A stretch of DNA of 64,000 bases from contig NZ_OY787469.1 in the NCBI RefSeq assembly GCF_963678835.1, positions 1,178,001 to 1,242,000 of the forward strand, given 5' to 3'. The notes under the pieces were generated by a model that had not been told where the DNA came from, ran no database searches, and saw nothing but the letters and a program-made list of their open reading frames with translations. Source of the stretch: an uncultured Desulfuromonas sp. Lineage in GTDB: Bacteria > Desulfobacterota > Desulfuromonadia > Desulfuromonadales > Desulfuromonadaceae. This document shows positions 33,210-43,293 of the stretch, in pieces (position 1 is the first letter of the stretch; the number at the start of each line of letters is the position of its first letter). The position numbers and the translations under genes were made by a program.

Positions 33210-34883
33210 ATGATAAAAATCCGTTTAATAGTTTTAATAATCTGTCTGAGTGTCTGTTTGTTGTCTTGTTTGCGACCGGATTCTGCTGTCAAACAAGCCG
33301 ATGAGGTCGCCTACGACATCGTGGCGCAAAAGCAGGCTGAGTTGCAGATCGATTATCCCTTTACGCTGCAACGGGCGGAAGATCGGTTGCGTCAGCGCTT
33401 GTTGCCGAACGTGACAAGCCCTGTTGCTTCGGTCAGTGTCGGATCCCCTGAAAACGTGGTTTCTCTGACATTGACGGAAGCCTTGCAGGTGGCGGCACAC
33501 AACAGTCGCTCCTTTCAGGATAATAAGGAGGCGGTGTATCGTGCTGCGCTGGCACTGGATCTGGAGCGCGATGCTTTTCGCGGAACCTGGAGTTCCGTGT
33601 TGTCCTCTGAATGGTTGACTAGTAAAAGCTCCGGCCAGCGGGTGAGTGGTCTGCAGCATGGTAGTGATCTCGGTATCAGCCGCTTGTTTAAAAGCGGCGC
33701 TGAATTTGCCCTGTCCGTAGGGTTGGATCTGGTGCAGCTACTCACGGCCAACCGTGTTTCCGCGCGGGGCATTGTCGCTGATGCCAGTCTGAGTATTCCA
33801 CTGTTACGCGGTGCTGGGCGGGAGATCGTCACCGAACCTCTGCAACAGGCCGAGCGCAATGTCCTTTACGCTCTGTGGGATTTTGAGCGCTTTCGACGTA
33901 CCTTTGCCGTTGATGTGGCCAGCGAGTATCTGCTGGTTCTGGAGCGGATGAATCGGGTGGATACGGCCTACGACAATTATCAACGCTTGGTAGCGTCACG
34001 TAAACGTGCTCGCCGTCTGGCCGATGCCGGGCGGATTACCGAAATTGAAGTGGATCAGGCATTACAGAATGAGTTGACGGCGCGCAGCAACTGGGTCAGT
34101 GCCCAGCAAACCAGTGCCGCTCGGCAGGATAATTTCAAGCTTCTGCTCGGTTTGCCGCCTGACAGTCCGATTGCGCTGGATCGCTCCATTCTTACGGATC
34201 TGGGTGGGCAACAGCAGATTGATCTGGCGCAGGCGGATATGCTCAACCAATTGATGGTTGCTGCATTGCAGCAACGCCGTGACCTGCGTGTGGAAGAGGG
34301 CCGGGTGGAGGATGAAAAGCGGGCGATCCGGGTTGCCGAAGATGCTTTAAGGGCGGGGTTGACCCTGCTGGCGTCGGGGTCCGATGGCAGCTCACGCAAT
34401 CTGGCTGGCGCTGCGACGAATGATGCATCCCTCGATCCCGATGAAGGGCAGTACTCGGCGCTGCTGAATCTTGATCTGCCTTTTGAACGCACGGCGGAGC
34501 GCAATGCTCTGCGCCAGGCGTGGCTCGATTACAATGTTCAACAACGCTCTTTAGAGGCGCTGGAAGATAACATCAAACTACAAGTGCGGGCCGCCTGGCG
34601 CCAACTTAAAGAAGCGCAGGAGACCATCGACATTCAAAGTATGGCGCTGCATGTTGCCCAGCGCCGGGTGGAGAGCACCAATCTTTTTTTGCGCGCCGGG
34701 CGTATTCAAATCCGTGACTTGCTTGAAGCGGAAGATGATCTGGTTTTGGCGCGTAACGCGCTGGTACAGGCCCAGGTGCAATATCGTATTACCGCACTGG
34801 AACTTTTACGTGATCTCGGAACCCTGACCATTGATGATCAGGGTGACTGGTTGGAGGATATATCCATTGAAGTTGTCCCATAA
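33210..34883 (+). CDS. TolC-family outer-membrane efflux lipoprotein
   Basis: A 557-residue outer-membrane channel subunit. Residues 1-20 form a lipoprotein signal with lipobox LLSC (Cys20). Two OEP repeats follow; recognisable parts are VVSLTLTEALQVAAHNSR, RRLADAGRITEIEVDQALQN, and in the second repeat QSMALHVAQRRVESTNLFLRAGRIQIRDLLEAEDDL. Together with the following HlyD, ABC ATPase and MacB-like genes it makes a full MacAB-TolC-type export system. The start at 33210 is preferred (33177 TTG is also in frame). Confidence 0.9.
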   Translation: MIKIRLIVLIICLSVCLLSCLRPDSAVKQADEVAYDIVAQKQAELQIDYPFTLQRAEDRLRQRLLPNVTSPVASVSVGSPENVVSLTLTEALQVAAHNSRSFQDNKEAVYRAALALDLERDAFRGTWSSVLSSEWLTSKSSGQRVSGLQHGSDLGISRLFKSGAEFALSVGLDLVQLLTANRVSARGIVADASLSIPLLRGAGREIVTEPLQQAERNVLYALWDFERFRRTFAVDVASEYLLVLERMNRVDTAYDNYQRLVASRKRARRLADAGRITEIEVDQALQNELTARSNWVSAQQTSAARQDNFKLLLGLPPDSPIALDRSILTDLGGQQQIDLAQADMLNQLMVAALQQRRDLRVEEGRVEDEKRAIRVAEDALRAGLTLLASGSDGSSRNLAGAATNDASLDPDEGQYSALLNLDLPFERTAERNALRQAWLDYNVQQRSLEALEDNIKLQVRAAWRQLKEAQETIDIQSMALHVAQRRVESTNLFLRAGRIQIRDLLEAEDDLVLARNALVQAQVQYRITALELLRDLGTLTIDDQGDWLEDISIEVVP

Positions 34884-36336
34884 ACAGTCTGTATTTTTCA
34901 TCGGCGCACTGGTTGTCCTGGCCTTGATCTGGTGGGCTGTTCCTCAAGAAGAGGGGCGTTTGCAGACGGCTGCGACACCGACGCACCTGGTCACGGCAAA
35001 GCGCCGTGCTCTGGATGTGACAGTTGAGGCTGCTGGGAGCTTACGGGCGCGGGATCAGGTGGTGATCAGCAATACCCTGGAGGGGCGCACGACAATTCTC
35101 TCTCTGGTGGAAGAGGGCACCAAGGTCTCCAAAGGGGACAGGTTGATTGAGCTCGATGCCAGTACCCTGCAGGATCGGCTGATTGATCAGCAGATTACCG
35201 TACAGAATGCCGAGGCCTCATTTGTTCAGGCACGTGAAAATCTCGAAGTGGTTAAGAATCAGGCACAAAGCGATATCGATGAAGCCGAACTGGCCGTGAC
35301 CTATGCGGAAGACGATCTGAAAAAGTACCGGGAAGGGGAGTTCCCCAACGAAAAAAAAGAACAGCTGTCGAAAATTGCCGTGAAGGAAGAAGAACTGCGC
35401 CGTGCTGAGGAAAAACTCCAATGGTCGCGTGTGCTGTTCGACGAAAAATTTATCTCGCAGACTGAGTTACAAGCTGATGATCTGGCCGCGCAAAAAGCTC
35501 GGATTGATCTGGAACTCAGTCGCAGTAATCTCGATCTGCTGCTCAAGTTTACCCACGTGCGCCGTTTGACCGAACTCAATGCCGAAGTGGAAAAGACCCG
35601 TATGGCTCTGGAGCGCATTCAGCGTAAAGCCAAAGCCAGCGTTATTCAAGCGCAGGCTGATCTCAATGCCAAACAAGCATTGTTGGAGCGGGAGCGGGGG
35701 CGGTTGAGTAAAACGCGTGACGAATTGAATAAGACGGTTCTGGTGGCACCCCAGGACGGCATTGTCGTTTATGCGACCTCGTTTCAACGCAGTTGGCGGG
35801 GCAACAACGAACCGCTGACGGCCGGCCAGGAGGTGCGTGAGCGCCAGGAACTGATCTATCTGCCGTCATCCGGGACCATGGTGGCGCAAACCCAGATTCA
35901 TGAATCCAATCTGGAGAAGGTTGAGCTGGGGCAAAAAGCGCGGGTGTATGTCGATTCCATGCCGGGAAGATCGTTTTCTGCTGAGGTGAAATCGGTGGCG
36001 GTGTTTCCCGATGCCACCAGCAGCTGGTTGAATCCCGACTTGAAGTTGTATCGCACCGATCTGGAATTGTTAGAGCACGATGACGCGTTGCGCAGCGGCT
36101 TGAACTGTCGCATTGAGATCGATGTCGCCCATCTTGACGATGTGGTGAGTATTCCCGTTCAGACTGTCGTGATCGATGGCGGACGCACGTTTGTCTATTG
36201 CCAAAAAAATGGCCGGTTGCAACAGCAGGAGGTTCAGCTCGGTCAGAACAACGAAAGCTTTGTTGAAGTGGTTGACGGATTGAACCCAGGCGATCGCATT
36301 CAGTTAAATCCACCGGTTACCGGAACGGAGCGATGA
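34867..36336 (+). CDS. HlyD/MacA-type periplasmic adaptor protein
   Basis: A 489-residue membrane-fusion protein. One N-terminal membrane helix (VFFIGALVVLALIWWAV), a lipoyl half-motif (VVISNTLEGRTTILSLVEEGTKVSKGDRLIEL), a long alpha-helical hairpin (about residues 100-300, rich in E/K/Q/A), the second lipoyl half (NKTVLVAPQDGIVVYA), and beta-barrel/membrane-proximal domains. The start is read as TTG at 34867, because GGAGG lies 9 bases upstream (34853-34857); the frame is open to an ATG at 34834, but without a ribosome-binding site. It overlaps the TolC gene by 17 bases and the ATPase start by 4. Confidence 0.9.
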   Translation: MKLSHKQSVFFIGALVVLALIWWAVPQEEGRLQTAATPTHLVTAKRRALDVTVEAAGSLRARDQVVISNTLEGRTTILSLVEEGTKVSKGDRLIELDASTLQDRLIDQQITVQNAEASFVQARENLEVVKNQAQSDIDEAELAVTYAEDDLKKYREGEFPNEKKEQLSKIAVKEEELRRAEEKLQWSRVLFDEKFISQTELQADDLAAQKARIDLELSRSNLDLLLKFTHVRRLTELNAEVEKTRMALERIQRKAKASVIQAQADLNAKQALLERERGRLSKTRDELNKTVLVAPQDGIVVYATSFQRSWRGNNEPLTAGQEVRERQELIYLPSSGTMVAQTQIHESNLEKVELGQKARVYVDSMPGRSFSAEVKSVAVFPDATSSWLNPDLKLYRTDLELLEHDDALRSGLNCRIEIDVAHLDDVVSIPVQTVVIDGGRTFVYCQKNGRLQQQEVQLGQNNESFVEVVDGLNPGDRIQLNPPVTGTER

Positions 36337-37034
36337 TGGCGGCAACCGGGGAAGTGATTCGTCTTCAGTCCGCTCGGCGTAGCTACGACGTGGGGGACAG
36401 TGTTGTCCACGCTCTCAACGGCATCGATTGGTCGGTGATGTCCGGCTCGTCCTGGGCCATCCTTGGTGCCAGTGGCTCGGGGAAAAGTACTCTGCTCAAT
36501 ATCCTCGGCTGTCTCGATCGCCTGACCGAGGGCAATTATCTGTTGCTCGGCCAGAATATTCAGCACCTTGATGACGATCAACTCAGTGATTTGCGGCTGA
36601 AAAATTTCGGTTTTATTTTTCAAAGCTTCAATCTGATCAACCAGTTGACGGTGGTGGAAAATGTTGAGATGCCTCTCTACTATGCCGGCGTTGAACCGGC
36701 TTTGGCCCGCCGTCGGGCGCGGGAATTGACCGCCCGGGTTGGCTTGGATGCGCGCGAGACCCATCGTCCGGCGCAACTGTCGGGAGGTCAGCAACAGCGC
36801 GTGGCCATTGCCCGGGCTCTGGCCAATGACCCTCCCGTGCTGCTGGCGGACGAGCCGACCGGCAATCTTGATTCGACCACCGGCGGCCAGATTCTCGAAC
36901 TGCTCCACGAACTTTCCGATCAGGGCAAAACCCTGATTACAGTCACCCACGATCACGAAATCGCCCGGCAGATGGATGAGCAACTTTATCTTTCGGATGG
37001 CCGGGTGGTCAGTGCGGAGGGTGGCGATGACTAA
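36333..37034 (+). CDS. MacB/LolD-type ABC transporter ATPase
   Basis: A 233-residue ATPase with Walker [11 protein letters not shown]-loop FIFQSFNLI, signature [15 protein letters not shown], Walker [14 protein letters not shown] and H-loop [15 protein letters not shown] with DEPTGNLD are characteristic of the MacB/LolD/FtsE branch that drives extracytoplasmic substrate movement. Its start overlaps the adaptor stop (ATGA) and its stop overlaps the permease start by 8 bases. Confidence 0.95.
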   Translation: MMAATGEVIRLQSARRSYDVGDSVVHALNGIDWSVMSGSSWAILGASGSGKSTLLNILGCLDRLTEGNYLLLGQNIQHLDDDQLSDLRLKNFGFIFQSFNLINQLTVVENVEMPLYYAGVEPALARRRARELTARVGLDARETHRPAQLSGGQQQRVAIARALANDPPVLLADEPTGNLDSTTGGQILELLHELSDQGKTLITVTHDHEIARQMDEQLYLSDGRVVSAEGGDD

Positions 37035-38295
37035 ATCGAACATCGTGCGTGACATCCGTTTGGGGGTCAACAACCTGATGCTGCATGGTCTGCGTTCGCT
37101 GCTGACCATGCTCGGCATGGTGTTTGGTGTCGCCAGCGTCATTGCCATGTTGGCCGTGGGCAGCGGTGCCGGACAGGAAACCTTGCAGCAGATTCGTGAA
37201 CTGGGCAGTGATGTGATCATCATGAATTCGGTGAAACCCGTTGCTCAGGATAAACAACAGCAGACGACGAATATTCTCAGTGTCTATGGTCTGACCTATC
37301 GCGATGTCAGCCACTTGCGGCGCACCATTCCCGACATCGAGATGGTGGTGCCGGTAAAGATACGTCGTGAACAGGTGCTGATGGGGTCGCAGGCCATTGC
37401 CGTGCGTATGGTTGGCACCACCCCGGAATGGTTCAGTCTGGTGAAGCGGCCTTTGCTGGCCGGACGTCGCCTCAGTCCTCTTGACGAACAGCGCCGCAGT
37501 GCCGTGGCGGTGATCACTGAAAAGCTGGCACGTGAGCTGTTTTCTCTGCAATCGGTTCTCGGCAGTTTTGTCCGGGTTGGCGGAGACAGTTATCAGGTGG
37601 TCGGGGTGGTTCAGAGCGCCGAGGTTGTCGGAGGTGAAGTGCAGTCGCTGGATGAAAATCACGATATCTATGTGCCGATGGCGTCATTTCGTGAGCGCCA
37701 GGGTGACGTGTTAGTGAAGCGTAGCATCGGCTCGCGCATTATTGAACGGGTGGAATTGCATCAGGTGCTGGTGCGGATGACCTCTGAGAAAGTGGTGGAA
37801 AAAACCGCTTCATCGCTGCAACGAATGGTGGATTATTTTCACAAAAAAGAGGATGTCACCCTGCAAGTGCCTCTGGCCCTGTTGCGTCAGGCGGAAAAAA
37901 CCCAACGGCGTTTCAATATCGTTTTGGGCGCCATTGCCGGTATCAGTCTGTTGGTTGGAGGAATCGGCATTATGAATATCATGCTCGCCTCGGTTACCGA
38001 ACGGACTCGAGAGATCGGTATTCGTCGCGCTATTGGTGCGCGGCGGCACCAGATTGTCCTGCAATTTCTGATCGAAACCGTGGTACTGTCGTGCTGTGGT
38101 GGTGCTCTGGGGATTGCTCTCGGCCTGTTCCTGCCTTGGATTATTACCCGGCTGACCGGCCTGAGCACCGTGGTCACCTCCACCAGTCTGATTCTATCGT
38201 TGTTGATCAGCGTTACCGTGGGTATTGTGTTTGGTCTTTATCCGGCCATCCGTGCCTCCCGACTTGATCCTATTGTTGCGTTGCGCCATGAATGA
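37027..38295 (+). CDS. MacB-type ABC transporter permease
   Basis: A 422-residue permease of the MacB_PCD/FtsX type. One membrane helix near residue 20 (LRSLLTMLGMVFGVASVIAML), a large periplasmic domain (about 60-290), then three helices at the C-terminus with RTREIGIRRAIGARRHQI, the family coupling helix. The start at 37027 has GGAGGGTG upstream; an in-frame start at 36976 is within the ATPase gene. The last eight bases overlap the YgiQ gene. In this operon the ATPase is a separate protein, unlike true MacB. Confidence 0.92.
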   Translation: MTKSNIVRDIRLGVNNLMLHGLRSLLTMLGMVFGVASVIAMLAVGSGAGQETLQQIRELGSDVIIMNSVKPVAQDKQQQTTNILSVYGLTYRDVSHLRRTIPDIEMVVPVKIRREQVLMGSQAIAVRMVGTTPEWFSLVKRPLLAGRRLSPLDEQRRSAVAVITEKLARELFSLQSVLGSFVRVGGDSYQVVGVVQSAEVVGGEVQSLDENHDIYVPMASFRERQGDVLVKRSIGSRIIERVELHQVLVRMTSEKVVEKTASSLQRMVDYFHKKEDVTLQVPLALLRQAEKTQRRFNIVLGAIAGISLLVGGIGIMNIMLASVTERTREIGIRRAIGARRHQIVLQFLIETVVLSCCGGALGIALGLFLPWIITRLTGLSTVVTSTSLILSLLISVTVGIVFGLYPAIRASRLDPIVALRHE

Positions 38296-40156
38296 CCGTC
38301 GTAAAAATGATGACTTGACCCGCTTCATTCCCACCAGCCGTGCAGAAATGGAGGCTCGGGGCTGGCAGGAGCTCGATGTGCTGTTTGTCAGCGGCGATGC
38401 TTATGTTGATCATCCCGCCTTTGGCGTGCCGTTGCTGGCGCGTTGGCTGGAATCGCTGGGCTATCGGGTGGGGATCATCGCGCAACCGGATTGGCGTCGG
38501 GCCGATGATTTTCTGGTCATGGGGCGACCGCGGTTGTGTGTTGCCATCTCGTCCGGGGCCATGGATTCCATGGTTAATCACTACACGGCGGCACGTAAAA
38601 AGCGTCGAGACGATGCTTACACCCCCGGTGGCCAAAGTGGTGCGCGTCCCAATCGGGCGATTATCGCCTATACGGCTGCGGTTAAAGGCGCGCTCAAAGG
38701 GGTGCCGGTGATCATTGGCGGCATTGAAGCCAGTTTGCGTCGCCTGGCCCATTACGATTACTGGAGTGACCAGGTGCGTCGCTCGGTGTTGATTGACAGC
38801 AAGGCTGATCTGCTGGTCTACGGGATGGGCGAAACAGCCCTGGCGACCATTGTCCGCCGTCTTGATGAGGGTGAGCCGGTCAGTGCGATGAGCGATATTC
38901 GCGGCACCGCCTGGGTGACGAAGACCTCTGCTGAAGATGCCGTGTGTTTGCCCGACTATGAGGAGGTTGAGCAGGACAGTGCTGCCTATGCCAAAGCGTT
39001 TGCCGTATCGGAACAGATGGGGCAAAAGACGCAGACTCAAAGACATGGTTCACGCTGTGTCGTGGTAAATCCCCCAGCCGCCCCCCTCGAAGAGGCGCCG
39101 TTGGATGCCCTTTATGCCCTGCCTTTCACCCGGCGACCACATTTTTCCTATACCCAATCAATTCCCGCTTTTGAGCAGATTCGCTGGTCGGTGACGAGTC
39201 ACCGTGGCTGCCAGGGCGGCTGTGCCTTCTGTGCCATTGCCCGTCATCAGGGTCGTCGGGTACAGTCGCGATCGCAAAGCTCTGTTGTTGATGAAGTGCG
39301 TCAGCTCAGTCACGAGGACGACTTTCGTGGCACCATCAGCGATGTTGGTGGTCCGACCGCTAATATGTACGGCATAACGGTTGAAAACAGTGATCTGTGC
39401 GGCCCGTGCCAACGCACCAGTTGCCTGTTTCCGAATATCTGTCGTAATTTGCAGGTGCGCAATGGCCGGGCGGCACGCCTGTTGCGCCGGGTCCGCGAGA
39501 TCAAGGGGGTTAAGCACGTGTTTGTTGCCTCCGGTGTGCGTTACGATCTTCTTGAGCAGCAAAGTGATTATCTCAATACCTTGTTGGAGCACCATGTCGG
39601 CGGGCTGCTCAAAGTGGCCCCGGAAGCCTTGAGCGATCCCCTGCTTAAAGTGATGCGCAAACCAGCGGCGCACGCGTTTGGTCGCTTTGTTGAGGCTTTT
39701 CGCGCTGATAATCGTCGCCGGGGAAAACGGCGTGGCATTGTCCCCTATCTGATGGCCGGTCATCCTGGTTCGACACTCAATGATATGGTTGATACGGCTC
39801 TGTTTCTTAAACGGTATCATCTGCGTGTGGAGCAGGTGCAGGAATTTACGCCAACGCCGGGAACGCTGGCCACTTGTATGTATCACACCGGGATCGATCC
39901 GTTTACCGGACATGCTGTTGAAGTCTGTCGCTCCGAAAAGCAAAGGCGTTGGCAAAAAGCGTTGTTGCTTTACCATCTTCCGGCCAGTCGCAAAGCGGTC
40001 CTCGAAGCCTTGCAGGCCTGCGGTCGTGAACAGGATAGCGCCGCTTTGCTTGGTGGTGGACGCGAACGCTCTTTCGTTGAACCATCGAATCGCAAAGGGC
40101 CGCACCAGGAGCGTTTGCCGCGGCGAAAAAAATCATCCCGCCCGAAAAGACGTTGA
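38288..40156 (+). CDS. YgiQ-family radical SAM protein
   Basis: A 622-residue radical SAM enzyme (UPF0313). The N-terminal ~300 residues are a cobalamin-binding-like Rossmann region: FVSGDAYVDHPAFGVPLLARWLE and VPVIIGGIEASLRRLAHYDYW. The radical SAM cluster motif CQGGCAFCAI (CxxxCxxC) follows near residue 310, and the protein ends in a basic, lysine-rich tail. The reaction is unknown. The start at 38288 overlaps the permease stop by 8 bases, so it is cotranscribed with the efflux genes, which may be coincidental. Confidence 0.92.
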   Translation: MNDRRKNDDLTRFIPTSRAEMEARGWQELDVLFVSGDAYVDHPAFGVPLLARWLESLGYRVGIIAQPDWRRADDFLVMGRPRLCVAISSGAMDSMVNHYTAARKKRRDDAYTPGGQSGARPNRAIIAYTAAVKGALKGVPVIIGGIEASLRRLAHYDYWSDQVRRSVLIDSKADLLVYGMGETALATIVRRLDEGEPVSAMSDIRGTAWVTKTSAEDAVCLPDYEEVEQDSAAYAKAFAVSEQMGQKTQTQRHGSRCVVVNPPAAPLEEAPLDALYALPFTRRPHFSYTQSIPAFEQIRWSVTSHRGCQGGCAFCAIARHQGRRVQSRSQSSVVDEVRQLSHEDDFRGTISDVGGPTANMYGITVENSDLCGPCQRTSCLFPNICRNLQVRNGRAARLLRRVREIKGVKHVFVASGVRYDLLEQQSDYLNTLLEHHVGGLLKVAPEALSDPLLKVMRKPAAHAFGRFVEAFRADNRRRGKRRGIVPYLMAGHPGSTLNDMVDTALFLKRYHLRVEQVQEFTPTPGTLATCMYHTGIDPFTGHAVEVCRSEKQRRWQKALLLYHLPASRKAVLEALQACGREQDSAALLGGGRERSFVEPSNRKGPHQERLPRRKKSSRPKRR

Positions 40157-40418
40157 TTTGGATGACCTGAATGGTTGTTCTTGTCGATTCAATGAGATAT
40201 GTGCTAAAAATTAGGTGTTATAATGGGTTTTTACAAAAAGCTGTCCGTGGTTTTTGGCCGGCCCTGTTTTGAAAGAAATGTATTTTAAAATCGCACAAAA
40301 TGACCGGTTTTTCAACGAATGGAACCCTCGTTACTGTCCTGTCCCTCCCTAGGCTGCACGAGGTTTTGGTAAAAGCCCTGTCATCTGATGGCCGGTTAAT
40401 GAAAAGAGACGAGCGACA

Positions 40419-41198
40419 ATGGCTGTAGAGCCTCTAACCATAACGATCCTTGGGTCCGGCACCAGCAGTGGCGTCCCGGTGATTGGCTGCGACTGCCCGG
40501 TGTGCCGATCGGCTCATGAACGCAATAAGCGGATGCGTTGCAGTGCTTTGTTGGCTTGGGGAGAGTTTCGTGTTTTGATTGATACGGCAACGGACTTGCG
40601 TCAGCAGACTTTGGTCTATCAGATGAAGCGGGTGGATGCGGTTCTCTATACCCATTGTCATGCCGACCATGTTAACGGCATCGATGACTTACGTTGTTTT
40701 AATGCCTTGTCGGGAAAAGACATTCCCGTGTACGGGGCGTCGTGGGTGCTGGCTCAATTGCAACGCAGTTTTTCCTATGTTTTCAACCAGCAAGGCAACG
40801 GATTCCGACCCCGTTTGTCTCCCAGAGTTGTCTCCGGACCGTTTGAGTTGTTCGGTCGCCAAGTGGTGCCGGTGACGTTACGACACGGCAACGATGATGT
40901 CATTGGTTATCGAATTGGACCGTTGGCTTACCTGACGGATTGCAGTGAAATTCCGCAACCGGCTCGGGAACAACTGCAGGGACTTGATGTGTTGGTGATT
41001 GACGGTTTGCGCTTTCGTCATCATCCGACCCATTTCACGATTGCAGACGCGATAGAAATGGCACAACTGCTGCAAGCAAAACGGGTGATCTTGACACATC
41101 TGAGTCACGATGTGGAGTATGTTCGTGACAGCAGTCAATTGCCCGAACATGTTGAATTTGCCTATGACGGGTTGTCTGTTACCCTTGGATCAGAGTGA
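40419..41198 (+). CDS. MBL-fold metallo-hydrolase (PhnP-like)
   Basis: A 259-residue beta-lactamase-fold hydrolase. The metal-binding motif THCHADHVNGIDDLR (HxHxDH) is near residue 76, with further His in ILTHLSHDVEY and LRHGND. The N-terminal GSGTSSGVPVIGCDCPVCRSAHERNKRMR with a CxC..C zinc loop is characteristic of PhnP-type phosphodiesterases. Substrate may be a cyclic phosphodiester, not demonstrated. A 262-bp gap precedes it in which I see no gene. Confidence 0.88.
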   Translation: MAVEPLTITILGSGTSSGVPVIGCDCPVCRSAHERNKRMRCSALLAWGEFRVLIDTATDLRQQTLVYQMKRVDAVLYTHCHADHVNGIDDLRCFNALSGKDIPVYGASWVLAQLQRSFSYVFNQQGNGFRPRLSPRVVSGPFELFGRQVVPVTLRHGNDDVIGYRIGPLAYLTDCSEIPQPAREQLQGLDVLVIDGLRFRHHPTHFTIADAIEMAQLLQAKRVILTHLSHDVEYVRDSSQLPEHVEFAYDGLSVTLGSE

Positions 41199-41271
41199 TG
41201 GGGCGGTGTCGTGTGTCGGTGCTCCCTTAGCACGACTCCGGTAGGTTTTGGGCACCAACCAGTGAGTGTTC

Positions 41272-43089
41272 ATGCATCAGGAATTACGACTTCACGGCCA
41301 TATTGACGACAGTATTGAATATTATGTCACTGTGGCTGCACATCAAGCCGAAGGGTGTCACTTTTACGAGCGTGACGATGAGGAACTGCGCATTTTTTCG
41401 CCCGGCAATGAGGTGCGCCTTGATCGCACCGGGTTGCGCCATTGGGGAAATGGCGGGACCTTTTGTGAATACATGTACGGCATTGATCAACCGCTGCCGG
41501 ACCTGCTCAAACGAGAAGTCAAAAACCGTCTGGTGATGTATGGAGCCAGTTATCGGGATAACGGTGAGCTGGAGTTCAGCGACGACACCTCGGAGCGGAT
41601 CCCCTACGATACGATTTTCGAAGAGGGGCACGCGATCAGCAATTGCTTTTTCTTTGTGACCGGCTCCATCTATGGGGCGTTAAAAACTCAGCAAGAAGGT
41701 TTGCTGTGCCTTTTGGGTAAGGTGCTCAAGCGCACACCCTATGTGGCTGCCAACGATGATGCCAGGCTGGTGGATGAACTGTTTGGACTGTTGGGGCATA
41801 AGAGCCATTTTTATTTGATCCGCCTTCTGAACAAAAAGCACCAGGCTTATGCCGAGTTGTTCCGTAATCTGTATTTCAAATATCGAACAATCCCCGATGA
41901 AGAATACGAGAATCTTACGGTACTCGCCCAGCGACTTGGTATCAGTGAGCGGCAGCAGAAGCGCATCCGTATTGCTGTCATGTATGCCCACCGTGATAAC
42001 CGCATGGTGGTTGACGAATACCGGGATATCCTGGTGGATTGCCATCTGCGCGGCACCATCAGTCGGCAGGAGAACGCGCGACTGACCCGCTTGAAAACCC
42101 TGGCAACGCGCAACAAAATTCCCCCGGCGTTGTTCGATCCGTTGGAAGAGAACCTTAAATACGACAAACTGGTGGATCAGGAACAGGATTACATCGCCGA
42201 AACGCGCGAGATCCTTTCCGGGCTGTTGCTCAATCGGTTGCGCCTGGATCAGGCGATCACGCGTGACGACATGGTGCGTCTGCTTGAAGCCAAGCGCCTA
42301 GCCATGAATAATCGTGATTACCTGTTTGACCAGATCCTGCTGGAAACCAGCAAAGCCTGCGACGAGATGGTTTTTGCCGGAGCTGATGTCGCCTCGGTGG
42401 AAAAACTGTCGTCCATTATCGATTATTTTGAGCACTATGAGCGCAGCGTCACCGAGATCAACAACCTGGCCTTTATGGTTGGGGTACGGATAGAAGAACC
42501 GATCTTGCGTGGTTTACTGCGCAGCTGTAAAGCATTGGACCGACTGGAGCAGGGCTTGTTTGAGCGCCTGTTGTTCAAAGATCTGCTCAGCAATAAATTT
42601 CTGGGTTTTTACGGACGGCGCAAAGTTTTGATCTTGCGCCAGGCGCTTCGCCAAGGGTGGAGCGTTGATGCCATGATTAACGCGCTCCAGAATATTTCGC
42701 GTGATGAGGATCTCTATGGCCGTCTGTTGGGGCTTGTCAAGGAGCAGTTACGGATCAAATATGCCCGAGCCGTGACCTGGAAGGATCGCTCGGCTCTTCG
42801 CGATGAGGTCGCGGCAATTCTTGCGTGCCGGGACGGTGAAGAAACACCGTTCCCCGAGCAGATTTTTTATGATGTCATGGTGAATGTTGAGAAAGAGTTT
42901 TTTTATCTCCAGGAGCTGTTGCCGCGCATTATTCGTAACAGTGATATTGAACTGCGTGAAGATTTTCTGATCAACAGTGGCTTGGATCGTTTTTATATTG
43001 AAGAGCTGGAGAGCAGCTATTTGTTGCGCCATGGGCTGGATGAGCGGGTTTTGGCTGAAGTCAGGAAAGGTACTGACGGGCGGAACTAG
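41272..43089 (+). CDS. TIGR04442-like conserved protein
   Basis: A 605-residue, soluble, mostly helical protein of unknown function, similar to a family conserved in Geobacter and relatives (TIGR04442, by recollection). Central blocks are rich in charged helices (AQRLGISERQQKRIRIAVMY, RAVTWKDRSALRDEVAAIL). No enzyme motif is seen. The start at 41272 (ATG) has no strong ribosome-binding site. The TAG stop at 43087-43089 lies in the first bases of a MITE-like repeat, so the original stop may have been replaced or regenerated by the insertion. Followed by a GAF-PAS sensor gene. Confidence 0.7.
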   Translation: MHQELRLHGHIDDSIEYYVTVAAHQAEGCHFYERDDEELRIFSPGNEVRLDRTGLRHWGNGGTFCEYMYGIDQPLPDLLKREVKNRLVMYGASYRDNGELEFSDDTSERIPYDTIFEEGHAISNCFFFVTGSIYGALKTQQEGLLCLLGKVLKRTPYVAANDDARLVDELFGLLGHKSHFYLIRLLNKKHQAYAELFRNLYFKYRTIPDEEYENLTVLAQRLGISERQQKRIRIAVMYAHRDNRMVVDEYRDILVDCHLRGTISRQENARLTRLKTLATRNKIPPALFDPLEENLKYDKLVDQEQDYIAETREILSGLLLNRLRLDQAITRDDMVRLLEAKRLAMNNRDYLFDQILLETSKACDEMVFAGADVASVEKLSSIIDYFEHYERSVTEINNLAFMVGVRIEEPILRGLLRSCKALDRLEQGLFERLLFKDLLSNKFLGFYGRRKVLILRQALRQGWSVDAMINALQNISRDEDLYGRLLGLVKEQLRIKYARAVTWKDRSALRDEVAAILACRDGEETPFPEQIFYDVMVNVEKEFFYLQELLPRIIRNSDIELREDFLINSGLDRFYIEELESSYLLRHGLDERVLAEVRKGTDGRN

Positions 43090-43252
43090 TGCTCTGTCAA
43101 TGCTAAAAATTCGAGTGAATGGCACAGCATCGTGCCATTGACACAAGGCGCGAAATCGCCGAAGTGGCCACGCCACTTCAAAATTTTGCAACGCAGTGGG
43201 AATGGTGCGAGGCGAGGCCAGACCCGAAGATTTCGTGTTGTCCGAGCACGAG
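43086..43252 (+). repeat. MITE-like repeat copy 1 (167 bp)
   Basis: Begins CTAGTGCTCTGTCAATGCTA and ends with an imperfect inverted copy of this end (12 of 15 positions). About 14 differences over 167 bp from copy 2 at 59588. Its left end matches the left end of the IS630-family element at 59906 in 21 of 25 positions. It contains two internal hairpins (AATGGCAC / GTGCCATT and GAAGTGG / CCACTTC). Confidence 0.75.
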
Positions 43253-43293
43253 TTCGATTACTTCACAACTGCCATTATCGAGAGGATTGACAG

